Notes under the pieces: model-generated | Told to the model about the DNA's origin: nothing | Seen by the model: only the letters and a program-made list of their open reading frames with translations | Database searches by the model: none | In this document: positions 55,290-64,000 of the stretch, one piece after another | How positions within the stretch are numbered: position 1 is the first letter of the stretch | How the letters are laid out: every line of letters begins with the position of its first letter | Assembly: GCA_007570785.1 (NCBI GenBank) | Contig: ML661885.1 | Span: 38,868,033 to 38,932,032 of the forward strand | Direction: 5' to 3' | From: Antilocapra americana | Lineage: Eukaryota; Chordata; Mammalia; Artiodactyla; Antilocapridae | Length of the DNA: 64,000 bases | Made by a program: the position numbers and the translations under genes

Positions 55290-55970
55290 GTGTTTCATTA
55301 GACATTTTGGGATTGAGTCAGACTTTATTAACTCATCAGTGAGGGAGACACTCAGGTGGTATTTCTCTTTTATGAGTGTTATCTTCCGCATTTTTTTTTT
55401 TCTTTTTGTTCCTTATGCACCAAAAGAGAAAAAGTCATTGTTAATAAACATGAGCAGTGGAATACATTGACTTTTCTCTTGTCCTTTTGGAAGAAGGGAG
55501 AGGAGATGTTCATATCTCAGTAGTAATTCTTGGTTTTCTATTGAGGTCTCTATTGTATTCTTCTCCTATGGACTGGAGAATGATTTGAATGAGAGCCATA
55601 GAAGGAGCGGCCTCAGCCAGGGATTGAGAGGCAGGCCGAAAGCTCCCGTGAATTTGCAGCTCCATTACAGATGCACCATGCTGGGAGGGAGCGCTCACTT
55701 TCTTAATGCCAGGAAGTCTTCTGAACTTCATTCAACCATATGTTATCTGGAAAACTCTTTTCCTCTTATTTTTTTAAAAAGTTGTTGATTTCTGTACCGA
55801 TGCCTCTAACATAAAGGCAATGATTCCTGCAGTGACTGAGGAACAATAATTTTAAATGTTAAACAACACACAGGGATACGTTTTCTTTGTGAGGCTTTTA
55901 TGAAGGCTGCATATTTAGACCCTTTGGAATGAGAGTTGCGAGGGGGGTGTGTGCTCCATATCTGTGTTAG
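55290..55970. other. Unique sequence beside inverted-repeat arm
   Basis: No repeat class or exon recognised. Confidence 0.4.
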
Positions 55971-56060
55971 TTGGACAAGGATTTGGGGAGAAGCTGCAGT
56001 TTGAAGGAGTCTTCTAATTTGGATCAATTTTTGGTAGGGACAGAGAACTCGTGTCCATCA
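55971..56060 (-). repeat. 90-bp inverted duplicate, arm A
   Basis: Exact reverse complement of 57,610-57,699 except one base (56,008 A; partner 57,662 C). No indels. Identity ends abruptly on both sides. It forms the 3' end of a minus-strand open frame at 56,257-56,024 with an acidic stretch (KRKCEDDDGDSDNDDDDYH) and C-terminus 'DGHEFSVPTKN'. The protein is not recognised. Confidence 0.95.
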
Positions 56061-56257
56061 TATCTCCAAAGAGAGCTTTGCTTCTCAAATAACTGCCCAT
56101 CTGCAGAGCTATTGTTTGAAAATAATAGGCAGCAAGAGAAGGTGTCGTAAGAGGTGTGGTAGTCATCATCGTCATTATCACTGTCACCATCATCATCTTC
56201 ACATTTTCTTTTTAATGCATTTGATGACTCACTGGCAGTATTTTGTGATGATGTCAT
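56024..56257 (-). pseudogene. Possible retrocopy-like open frame, unidentified
   Basis: A 77-codon frame starting at ATG with a Lys/Arg-rich then Asp-rich segment (SSNALKRKCEDDDGDSDNDD), which looks more protein-like than the other frames in unique DNA here. Codons around the acidic stretch are GAT/GAC repeats, so trinucleotide expansion alone could create it. A second frame overlaps (56,202-56,014). There is no poly-A tail, TSD, splice context or family recognised. It is included because its 3' end is the duplicated 90-bp segment. Confidence 0.2.
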
Positions 56258-56570
56258 GTTAGTGGTAATAAGGAATTTTTCTTATTGTGGTGGGAGTGTT
56301 GGGTTATGAAGTTACATTTAGGAAGGCAGTTTAAATACATATTCAGTGACTGCTAGCCACTACTAGGTCATGTTCCCATCCATAGACTAAATTGTTGCCT
56401 CTAGGATTTGTCCAGCAGCTGGCGGGTTCCACGAGGCTTAGTGTTGGGGAAAGCGCTAGCCATGCCCAGCTGAGTGTTTCTATAAGGCCTTGTAAAGGGT
56501 TTACAGCTGAGCATTTCAATTTTTTAAATTGTTGTTTTAAAGCAATCGTTTTGTTTATGTTCAAATGATT
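56258..56570. other. Unique sequence
   Basis: Nothing recognised. Confidence 0.4.
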
Positions 56571-56574
56571 TCCG

Positions 56575-56965
56575 TTAGTTAGCTGGGGGCTACTATAACA
56601 AAATGCCATATATTGGGTGACTTAAACAATATACATTTATTTCTCAGAGTTCTGGAGGCTGAGAGGTCCAAGATCAAAGTGCCGGCAGATTCAGTGTCTG
56701 GTGAGGGCCTCGTCTGCTTACAGTGGCTGCCATCTTGCTGTGTGCTCACATGGCCTTTTCTCTGTGTTTGCCTGGTGATGAGGAGAGAGAATTCTCTCTC
56801 TTTTTCTTCTTCTAGGGCATTAATCCCACTATAGGGGCTCTACCCTCATGACTAGGTCTAAACCCAGTTACCTCCCAAAGGCCCTACCTCCCAGTACCGT
56901 TACACTGGGGATTAGGGCTTCAACGCATGACTTTTGGGGAGACATAACACTCAGGCCACAGCAGT
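56575..56965 (-). mobile_element. ERVL-MaLR (MLT1-type) LTR
   Basis: Antisense LTR: 'ctataacaaaatgccatata', 'tttctcagagttctggaggc', 'catggccttttctctgtgtt', 'cccaaaggccctacctccca', 'attagggcttcaacgcatga'. Confidence 0.8.
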
Positions 56966-56969
56966 GTTC

Positions 56970-57600
56970 TAAATGTTTTTCTTCTAATGATGAAAAGGAG
57001 ATGGTCTTCAAATATCAGCATGATGTCTAGTTAAAAGTATGGGCACCGAGGTTTAGCTGGCCGACTGACTGAGCCAACGGGAGAAATAATAGAAAAGAAA
57101 TGTGGATTCAGAGAGCAGAGAGGGTGTGCTTGTGTGGAAAAACCAATGGATTTTTACCTTCCCATTATCTGAAAGCTCCTCCACATGAAATCAATAATAG
57201 GCATGAATGAGCTAAACTATTTTTAAGCCCAGGGACTGTTTGTGCCACAGGGTAGTCCTCTTTTTATTAGTGTGATATTAATAATATTAAAGAGCAGTTT
57301 TCTGTATGAAAAGGGCTTTGTTGGGTTAGTGAAAACCAAATGACTCATTAGAGACTTAACCTCAAAAATAATGTGTTAATGCGTTTGAGTTCTAAACAGA
57401 GCTGGTTTAGCCTGGTCATATTGTATTTCTGTGATTTATTGACCCTGTAAACAGTACATTTTCTAACACTGTGAAACAATATTTTATATTTTTTTCTGTT
57501 CAATATTTTCTCTTTCTTATTTGTTCTTTTTTTGACAATAAGGGATAAACCACCAAGAGAAGGGGCCAGAAAGGAGCCCCATTTATTGCTTCTCTTTTTC
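56970..57600. other. Unique AT-rich sequence
   Basis: No repeat recognised. Composition resembles the conserved-element-like blocks elsewhere (57,200-57,480). It ends in a pyrimidine tract with AG at 57,601-57,602, just before inverted-repeat arm B. Confidence 0.4.
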
Positions 57601-57609
57601 AGGGAGCTT

Positions 57610-57699
57610 TGATGGACACGAGTTCTCTGTCCCTACCAAAAATTGATCCAAATTAGAAGACCCCTTCAAACTGCAGCTTCTCCCCAAATCCTTGTCCAA
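57610..57699 (+). repeat. 90-bp inverted duplicate, arm B
   Basis: Partner of 55,971-56,060 (89/90 identical, opposite strand). It lies 8 bp downstream of a splice-acceptor-like tract (gcttctctttttcag) and reads 'SFDGHEFSVPTKN' then stop in one + frame. It could be a terminal exon or a chance match to one. Confidence 0.95.
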
Positions 57700-57810
57700 A
57701 CTTGAGGAGTGTGCGTAAAATGCAGACAAGAGACCCCCAGATTTGATTCAGAACATAAGGAAAAGAGCCCATCAATCAGAATATTTAATAAATACCATAG
57801 GTAATTAATT

Positions 57811-58050
57811 ATAGGGCTTCCCTGGTGGCTCAGCTGGTAAAGAACCCACCTGCAATGCAAAAGACCGCCTGCAGTGCAGGAGACCCGGGTTCTGTCCCTG
57901 GACTGGGAAGATCCCCTGGAGAAGGAAATGGCAACACACCCCAGTATTCTTGCCTGGAGTATTTCCTGGATGGAGGAGTCTGGTGGGCTACAGTCCATGG
58001 GGTTCCAAGAGTCGGACATGACTTAGTGACTAAACCACCACCATCAACAC
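57811..58050 (+). mobile_element. Bov-tA SINE with internal duplication
   Basis: Sense Bov-tA: 'gcttccctggtggctcagct', a partial internal duplication (cctgcaatgcaaaagac then cctgcagtgcaggagac), 'ggaaatggcaacacacccca'. TSD aggtaatta at 57,799-57,807 and 58,051-58,059. Confidence 0.92.
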
Positions 58051-58265
58051 AGGTAATTATGATGCAGGTAGCTTGAACACCAAACTCTGTGTGTGTGTGA
58101 GGGGAACAACAACAACAAACGAGAAGAAAAAAGAAACCAAACCCTCTCTAATATCAAAACTTGTCTCATATCTCAAACCCTTAAAGTCTGTACGCTCTTA
58201 GAAGCTTTGCCTTAATGCCTAGTGAGTGGACTGAAGACCTAGGCTCAGCGCGAGTCCTTCATACC

Positions 58266-58552
58266 CCACTGCTGCTGCTGCTGCTAAGTCGCTTCAGTCG
58301 TGTCCGACTCTGTGTGACCCCATAGACGGCAGCCCACCAGGCTCCGCTGTCCCTGGGATTCTCCAGGCAAGAACACTAGAGTGGGTTGCCATTTCCTTCT
58401 CCAATGCATGAAAGTGAAAAGTGAAAGTGAAGTCGCTTAGTTGGTTCTGACTCATCACAACCCCACGGACTGCAGCCCACCAGGCTCCTGCATCCATGGG
58501 ATTTTCCAGGCAGGAGTACTGGAGTGGGGTGCCAGTGCCTTCTCCATCATAC
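58266..58552 (-). mobile_element. BovA2 SINE with (CTG)n tail
   Basis: Two related units in antisense. The first starts at a (CTG)5 tail, with 'taagtcgcttcagtcgtgtc' and 'caatgcatgaaagtgaaaag'. The second has 'ccacggactgcagcccacca' and 'ggggtgccagtgccttctcc'. This is the BovA2 dimeric architecture. Confidence 0.93.
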
Positions 58553-59095
58553 CTGACTGGCAGTGTGTAATTTGAGAACCACTGATTAGGTATGAACCTG
58601 CACCAGTCCTGGCTTCTCCTCCATGTGACTGCAGTTTCTGTGGGAGCCCCAAGCCCTTCATGCCTGCTGTGCAGAATGGCCACAGGCTTTCAGTGTCCCC
58701 CACAGGCTCCCTGGAGCCCATGCGTTTGTTCGAGAGCTTTCCTTCCAAGTAAAATGATCCCGAGGTATTCCCTTTGATTAGTGGGAACACCTGCTAAATT
58801 CCCTTCCCTGTTGAGCCTTTGACAAGAACATACTAATCCATTGGGGTTGAGGTCCCCTGAAGCTCCATGAGCAGCTCCGACAGGAAGAGAACAGTGGTAT
58901 GCTCAGGAGCCAACCCTTACAATCCCCAGTGACGCAGCCTACCTGCCGCCTTCGTGCTCCCTGAAAGCCTGCCATGTGACATGGCAGATTGTTTTTAGAT
59001 ACTTCTGCAGGCCAGTCTTGAGATGAATGCTTATAGGAGGCTGTCAAGATGAACCTAGTATTAGGCTATAAAGGCCGGTTGGGGGTAGTTTAAAT
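58553..59095. other. Unique sequence, no gene seen
   Basis: No repeats recognised. A minus-strand frame (59,047-58,778) carries no domain. Confidence 0.4.
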
Positions 59096-59099
59096 AAAG

Positions 59100-59700
59100 G
59101 TATTGGGATTGTTCAGAATAATGGAGCTCTTAAGTGAAAAGTCAAAATAGCAAACACTGCTGGCTGCTGGAGCACACCACGCCACGAACCTTTCAGGTGA
59201 AGTCACTGACTGGAAGAGAGATGAATGTTTCAGGGGTGGATTATTTTTTTTTAAAAGAAGGGGGGTGGCACCAGGGATCTATTTTTATTCAAAAGGTTTG
59301 AGAAGTGCAATGAAATGGCCATGTGTTTGCAAGCAGGTCTTTCCTATTATTTGACAAGACGTGAATAATCGGAGGCAGAAAACGCAGTATTTCTGCCTCA
59401 TTGCTGTGGCACTTTGCTGGCTGGGCTTTGTACTATTTGGGCAAGTTTGCCATTATCTTTGTGTCTCAATTTTTCACTTATTTAACTTTGATTTAACGCC
59501 TTGTGGCATGATGGGATTTCCTTAATTGCTGGCAGATTGCTTTGTATGTTTGGATGTGCAAAGAGAAAGTAATCCAATTTATTAATTATGCATTGCAGTT
59601 AATATTCATTTAAAGCTGTCAAGTGATTAGCTGTAAGAGATGCGTGAGAAAAGGACTGTTAAAACAGCAACAGTTGTTTCTGTAGATATGGCCCATTGCT
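59100..59700. other. Unique block, conserved-enhancer-like
   Basis: Repeat-free, with clustered homeodomain-type cores (ttaattat, atgcat, taat) and 'tgtcaagtgattag' around 59,570-59,630. The composition recalls vertebrate conserved non-coding enhancers, but conservation is inferred only from texture. Confidence 0.35.
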
Positions 59701-60035
59701 ATTACAGTAATTCAGCCGGTAAAGAATCTGCCTCTGCAATGCAAGAGACCCCAATTCGATCCCTGGGTCGGAAAGATCCCCTGGGGAAGGGATAGGCTCC
59801 CCACTACGGTATTCTTGGGCTTCCCTGGTGGCTCAGACGGTAAAGAATCCACCTGCAATGCAGCATACCTGGGTTTGATCCCTGGGTTGGGAAGATCCCG
59901 GGAGGAGGGCATGACAACCCACTCCAGTATGCTTGCCTGGAGAATCCCCATGGACAGAGGAGCATGGTGGGCTATTACAGTCCAAGGGGTCGAAAAGAGT
60001 CAGACGTGACAGAACAACTAAGCACACAGCACAGC
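59701..60035 (+). mobile_element. Dimeric Bov-tA SINE
   Basis: A truncated left monomer ('cagccggtaaagaatctgcc' to 'cggtattcttgggc') is followed by a full monomer ('ttccctggtggctcagacgg', 'gttgggaagatcccgggagg', 'gagcatggtgggctattaca'). Same left/right junction as the 48.5-kb dimer. Confidence 0.9.
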
Positions 60036-60039
60036 TATT

Positions 60040-61310
60040 ATACCTGTAATCTTTCAAAGAAATGCACAGTAGTAGCTTTAAACCCTCCTAATTTCATGAA
60101 AACTGCATCCTGGGTGGCAGAATTGTTTATGTTCTTCCTCTTTTGGAAAGTGAAGGCTTTCATGCTGTGGCTGTCTTCAAAAGAGTGGGTTCCATGTCCT
60201 GGGAATAGGGATCATGTTTCATGAGAAGAAGAGTTAATTCATCCTATCTTCAAATTGTGACTTTGCTACCTGGCAAAGTCATGGGAAAGACACATATACT
60301 TCTGGGTCTCAGTTTCTCTTCCTATAAAATGGTATTATGTTTGTGTGTATTATCGTCGTGCACAACATCTTCTTTGCCCAGCTCACTTTCCAGGAGGCTT
60401 TAGCATTTTGAGGGTTAGAAAAGGAACAAAGAACAGGTAGCTGGTAGCTTTGCAGTCTCTGCTCTAGCTTCAGTGCTGTTGGTGTGCATGAAACAGATGT
60501 CTCCTGAAGCTAGTGCAGGGAAAGAGGAAAGGAGAAAGGGCAGGCTGGAGATTCTAAAACCTGCCTCAAGTCTAACTGACATTTTGTAGACAGATTCTTA
60601 TAATATTACTTCTCTCTCTCATCATAGCTTTCTTTTATCTCCCTTTTACAGACTTTTTACTAGTTCTGTTTTTTACTTTCCAAAGGCTCTTAGAGGTCCT
60701 TGGTTCCACCAGCATCTGGATTTCTTCTCACCTTTTTGTCTTCTCTCCTTTCTTGGTCCAGCTTTAAAATTTCTTTCCATGTCCACTTCCAGGAACACAA
60801 TCCAGTGTCCATAACCCCAAGTATCTTGTATCCAGGAGATTGAGGCTGCTACTTCTTCAGGCAGTGGTGAGATGATTCTCTCAACCTAATTCAGGTTCTG
60901 TCAGAATAAATCTTTCACCCAAACAGTGCTAACTCATTCCAGGTTCCCCTCAGAAAAGAGACAGGGAAGGGATGGAGAGCAGGTTCGGGAATGCTGTGAG
61001 CAGAAGTTGGTTAAGAGATTCAACATGATTTCAGAGAGGTCCTCTAAGGAGGTGGGTGTTTGGGAAAGTTGCTTTAACATTGCTTCTCTCCAATCTCTGA
61101 ATTCTCCATCCTGGCCAGCAGGTTGTGCAGAGGTGAGTATTGGCCATACCGTAAATGGATCACAGATACAGCAGAGCGAAAAGTGTAGATGATTGTACAA
61201 ATCCACTATCACCATTAGAAAAACAGTGCGGAGTGCGCATCCTTGAAAAAGGAAGGCAAGCCATTCATTGTATGGAATTGCAGTTACGTGCACAGCAGCG
61301 TTAGAGAGAC
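60040..61310. other. Unique sequence with a MIR-like trace
   Basis: Possible MIR fragment near 60,290-60,345 ('tctgggtctcagtttctctt'). Otherwise unique; no exon recognised. Confidence 0.4.
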
Positions 61311-61314
61311 ATGC

Positions 61315-61492
61315 CTAGAGAGACAGCATGGCATCCAGTCCCATCACTTCATGACAAATCGATAGGGAAAAGGTGGAAGCAGCTACAGATTTTATTTTCT
61401 TGGGCTCCAAAATCACTTTGGATGGTGCCTGCGGCCATGGAATGAAAAGATGCTTGCTCCTTGGAAGTAAAGCCATGACAAACTGAGACAGC
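61315..61492 (+). mobile_element. BovB internal fragment
   Basis: Internal BovB sequence only: 'catggcatccagtcccatca', 'ggctccaaaatcactttgga', 'gatgcttgctccttggaagt', 'gccatgacaaactgagacag'. Neither the 5' nor the 3' end of the element is present, and it abuts a CHR SINE. Confidence 0.82.
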
Positions 61493-61499
61493 ATAGTTT

Positions 61500-61836
61500 T
61501 TTAAACTCAATTAAAAAAATTATTTATTTTTTGTTGTGCTGAGTCTTTGTTACTGCTCAGGGTTTTCTCTAGTTGTGGCCGGTGGAGGTTACTTTGTGGT
61601 TGTGATACGTGGGCTTCTCATTGCGGTGGCTTCTCTTGTTTCGGAGCATGGGCTCTAGGGTACTCCAGCTTCAGTAGTTGAGGTTCCTGGACTCTGGAGC
61701 ACAGGCTCAATAGTTGTGGTACACGGGGTTCTTTGCTCTGTGGGATACCTGTGGGATCTTCCCAGACCAGGGATCAAAGCTATGTCTCCTGCATTGGCAG
61801 GTGGATGCTTTACCACTGAGCCACCAGGGAAGCCAA
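61500..61836 (-). mobile_element. CHR-type tRNA SINE, long form
   Basis: Antisense: 'ttgttgtgctgagtctttgt', 'cttctcattgcggtggcttc', 'gttcctggactctggagcac', 'ccagaccagggatcaaagct', reversed head 'gagccaccagggaagcc'. Confidence 0.9.
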
Positions 61837-63505
61837 TAAACGTATAATATTATATAAATATTCATAAGCACATACAACACATTTTTTGAACCATACAGAC
61901 TCTGGTAACATCTACATGGTCTGTACTTCCTTGGTGTGGCACTCGCTGTTAGTCACCTATTTACGTGTCCCCTTTCTTTCTTATGACCACAGCCTGATTT
62001 TGCACAGGGCAGCAGTGGACGTTGTTAAAAACTCAATTCCTAACTCCTAAAGGTGGCCATGGGACTCAGTTCTGAGCAAAAAGAGGTTAAGTAGAAGCCT
62101 GTGGTGCTGTGACTTCACATTCCTCTCTCCTTTTGCCTGGAATGCAGTTGACATTGCGCGGTATGGCAGCCATCTTATGAACAGCGGAAGAAACCCATCC
62201 ATAAGGAATGTGGGGCAGCAGGGATCAAAGATTCACAGCTAAATATAGCCATAACTGAAATGCCTATAATTGATTAAAAGACATTCTAGCTTATGCGTAC
62301 ATTTTATAGCTTCTCCACATTCTTTGTAGAAAGAGTTATGTATACATCTGTATACCCATAAATCATAACTATTTTGTATGAGTCAATATGCCTGTAGTAA
62401 GAAGCTGAGGATTTCCTGTGGAACTGACTTGACAGTTGTTGATATAAGTTCAGTCAGGAGACGGTGAAGCTTAATTCCTGAGACCCAGAGACCAATGAGG
62501 AAGCGTACAGGTCACCAGTCTGGCTTTGGGGCACAAGGATTAAGATCTCAAAGGAAGTAAGGGTAACAAACAGGAAGTCAGGTCAGACTCTTCGGGGTTC
62601 AGAATGAGTTGTTACACCAAGGTCAGGGACTTCTGAGGTAAAAGTTAAAGACAGGAGAACTTCACAGGTTACAACAAGAACCCAGTGTCTTAGAGTGGAC
62701 ACTAGGCTGTATTTCTGGTGCCGTTTCCTCCACTAGAATCTGTCCACTGGCTTTTCCTCTGCCTTAGTGCCCCTGTAGGCCCGGGGAGTGCTGAAAAATG
62801 ATGGCTGCTGCCAGTGGGCGCTGACATTTCTGTTACAACTCTGGTGACTGGGATATTTTTTTCTATAGACTAGCTTCTGGCTCTGTATGTTTCAAAACTT
62901 GTTTCTCCTCCAGCCTGCATGCTTCCAGTGCTGGGCACTATGAGGTACCTAGGGTCCTAAGACATGTTCACATCTTTTGGCCTCAAACCTTCATTAATTG
63001 ACAGTGGGTGAGTCAGCGCAGGGAAAGGTGGGGGTATTCCTGAAAACCACATCTACCATGGGACAGCCAACAATACCTTAACTATACCTGGAAATGATCA
63101 TAAACCTGATTAATATGTCCTGTGTATCCTAATGCAGTTTCCTTTGATCCAGACCCCAGAATTTCCAGGGCAATTCCAATGCCACCTAAAGTGAGACAGA
63201 CTATGATGATGGAGAAATTGTGGTTGAGACAATGGTTTTAACCAGTTGCTGCTGAAACAACTTATTTATGTAAAATTAAACAAACAAAAAATGACAGTGT
63301 AAGTGCACTATTAGGAACGTACCTAGAGTATAAGAAAGGCCCTGTGCCCTCAGAAAGGGTCCTGAAGCTGCAGCTTCTTTAGCTTTATGGTAAACCCATC
63401 TACGTGCATTTCATTAAAGAGATGTGCATGTGGCATGCATGGACACCCTTTGGACTGTTTTGTATGCTGTCAGACAATTTGAGGGCAATAATTTTTTAAA
63501 AACTT
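61837..63505. other. Mostly unique sequence, no gene seen
   Basis: Possibly an old dispersed repeat near 61,960-62,240, family not recognised. No exon or open frame worth calling. Confidence 0.35.
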
Positions 63506-63514
63506 AAATTATGT

Positions 63515-63696
63515 TTTGCTTAGTCACTCAGTTGTGTCTGACTCTTTGTAACCCAGTGGACAGTAGCCAGCCAGGCTCCTCTCTCCATGGCATTTTTCAG
63601 ACGAGAATGCTGAAGTGGGTTGCCTTTTCCTCCTCCAGGGGTCTTTCCTGCATTGCAGGCAGATTCTTTACTTGTTGAGCCATGGGGGACGCCCCA
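63515..63696 (-). mobile_element. Bov-tA SINE
   Basis: Antisense Bov-tA with the centre shortened: 'gtcactcagttgtgtctgac', 'ggacagtagccagccaggct', 'ctgcattgcaggcagattct', 'tgttgagccatgggggacgc'. Near-identical aaattatgttt / aaataatgttt flanks suggest a TSD. Confidence 0.9.
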
Positions 63697-63844
63697 AATA
63701 ATGTTTAGTTTGCTTTAAAATTAGGTGGTCCATGCTGTTGTTAAAAACAAAAAAAGAAAATGAAAAATTAAAAAAAAATACTGTTAAATTTGCTGTTATC
63801 ATACTATGTGGGGATTTTGTATTTTCTTTCAGATATTCTCCTTG

Positions 63845-63847
<3 letters not shown>

Positions 63848-63902
<55 letters not shown>
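63848..63902. repeat. (AT)n microsatellite
   Basis: About 27 uninterrupted AT units. The longest pure dinucleotide tract in the window; prone to replication slippage and assembly error. Confidence 0.95.
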
Positions 63903-64000
63903 CTATTTCCTCATCTGCAAAAGGGGACAACTTCAATATGTTATTTTGAAGATTAGTTATATGATGTGCTTTCTTACATATTATTAAATATTCCTAAAAA

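Overview
The window is nuclear DNA from a ruminant mammal, bovid or cervid. The evidence is the repeat content: tRNA-derived Bov-tA SINEs, a BovA2 SINE, BovB (RTE-type) LINE pieces and CHR-type tRNA SINEs occur throughout, alongside ruminant L1 3' ends. Older mammal-wide layers (MIR, L2, ERVL-MaLR LTRs, a Tigger-type DNA transposon, old L1) lie beneath them. I cannot fix the species. No plasmid, bacterial, viral or CRISPR content is present, and I find no complete protein-coding gene. Nearly all open reading frames are chance frames through repeats.

Layout. 1-4,250 is old L1 cut by ruminant SINE/BovB insertions. 5,750-6,760 is a CpG island holding a probable non-coding first exon on the + strand, with a consensus splice donor at 6,225/6,226. 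This is the only credible host-gene start, and the rest of the window is most simply a long first intron (inference). 7,660-20,400 alternates unique DNA with SINEs, BovB 3' ends, L1 fragments and a triple nest (LTR, L1, BovB) at 14,694-16,300. 20,400-33,000 is mostly unique, with microsatellites and a possible decayed retrocopy at 25,140-25,800. 34,120-35,400 is a repeat-poor AT-rich block. 36,980-49,600 is repeat-dense and includes a GC-rich segment fused to a truncated L1 (44,231-44,400), a BovB/Bov-tA chimera (45,918-46,890) and a deep L1/BovB/SINE nest (47,965-49,600). 49,600-64,000 holds a 90-bp near-perfect inverted duplication (55,971-56,060 versus 57,610-57,699), an L1 copy with an apparent 3' transduction (53,478-53,766), a conserved-element-like unique block (59,100-59,700) and a terminal (AT)n tract.

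The biology visible here is mostly retrotransposition mechanics. Several insertions can be read to the base with target-site duplications (TSDs). They include a 46-bp BovB tail, a 63-bp internally deleted SINE, an L1 carrying about 20 nt of foreign 3' sequence, and two chimeric elements consistent with template switching or splicing before insertion. I found nothing that looks like a new multi-gene system. The best candidates for novelty are the GC-rich/L1 fusion and the 90-bp inverted duplication.
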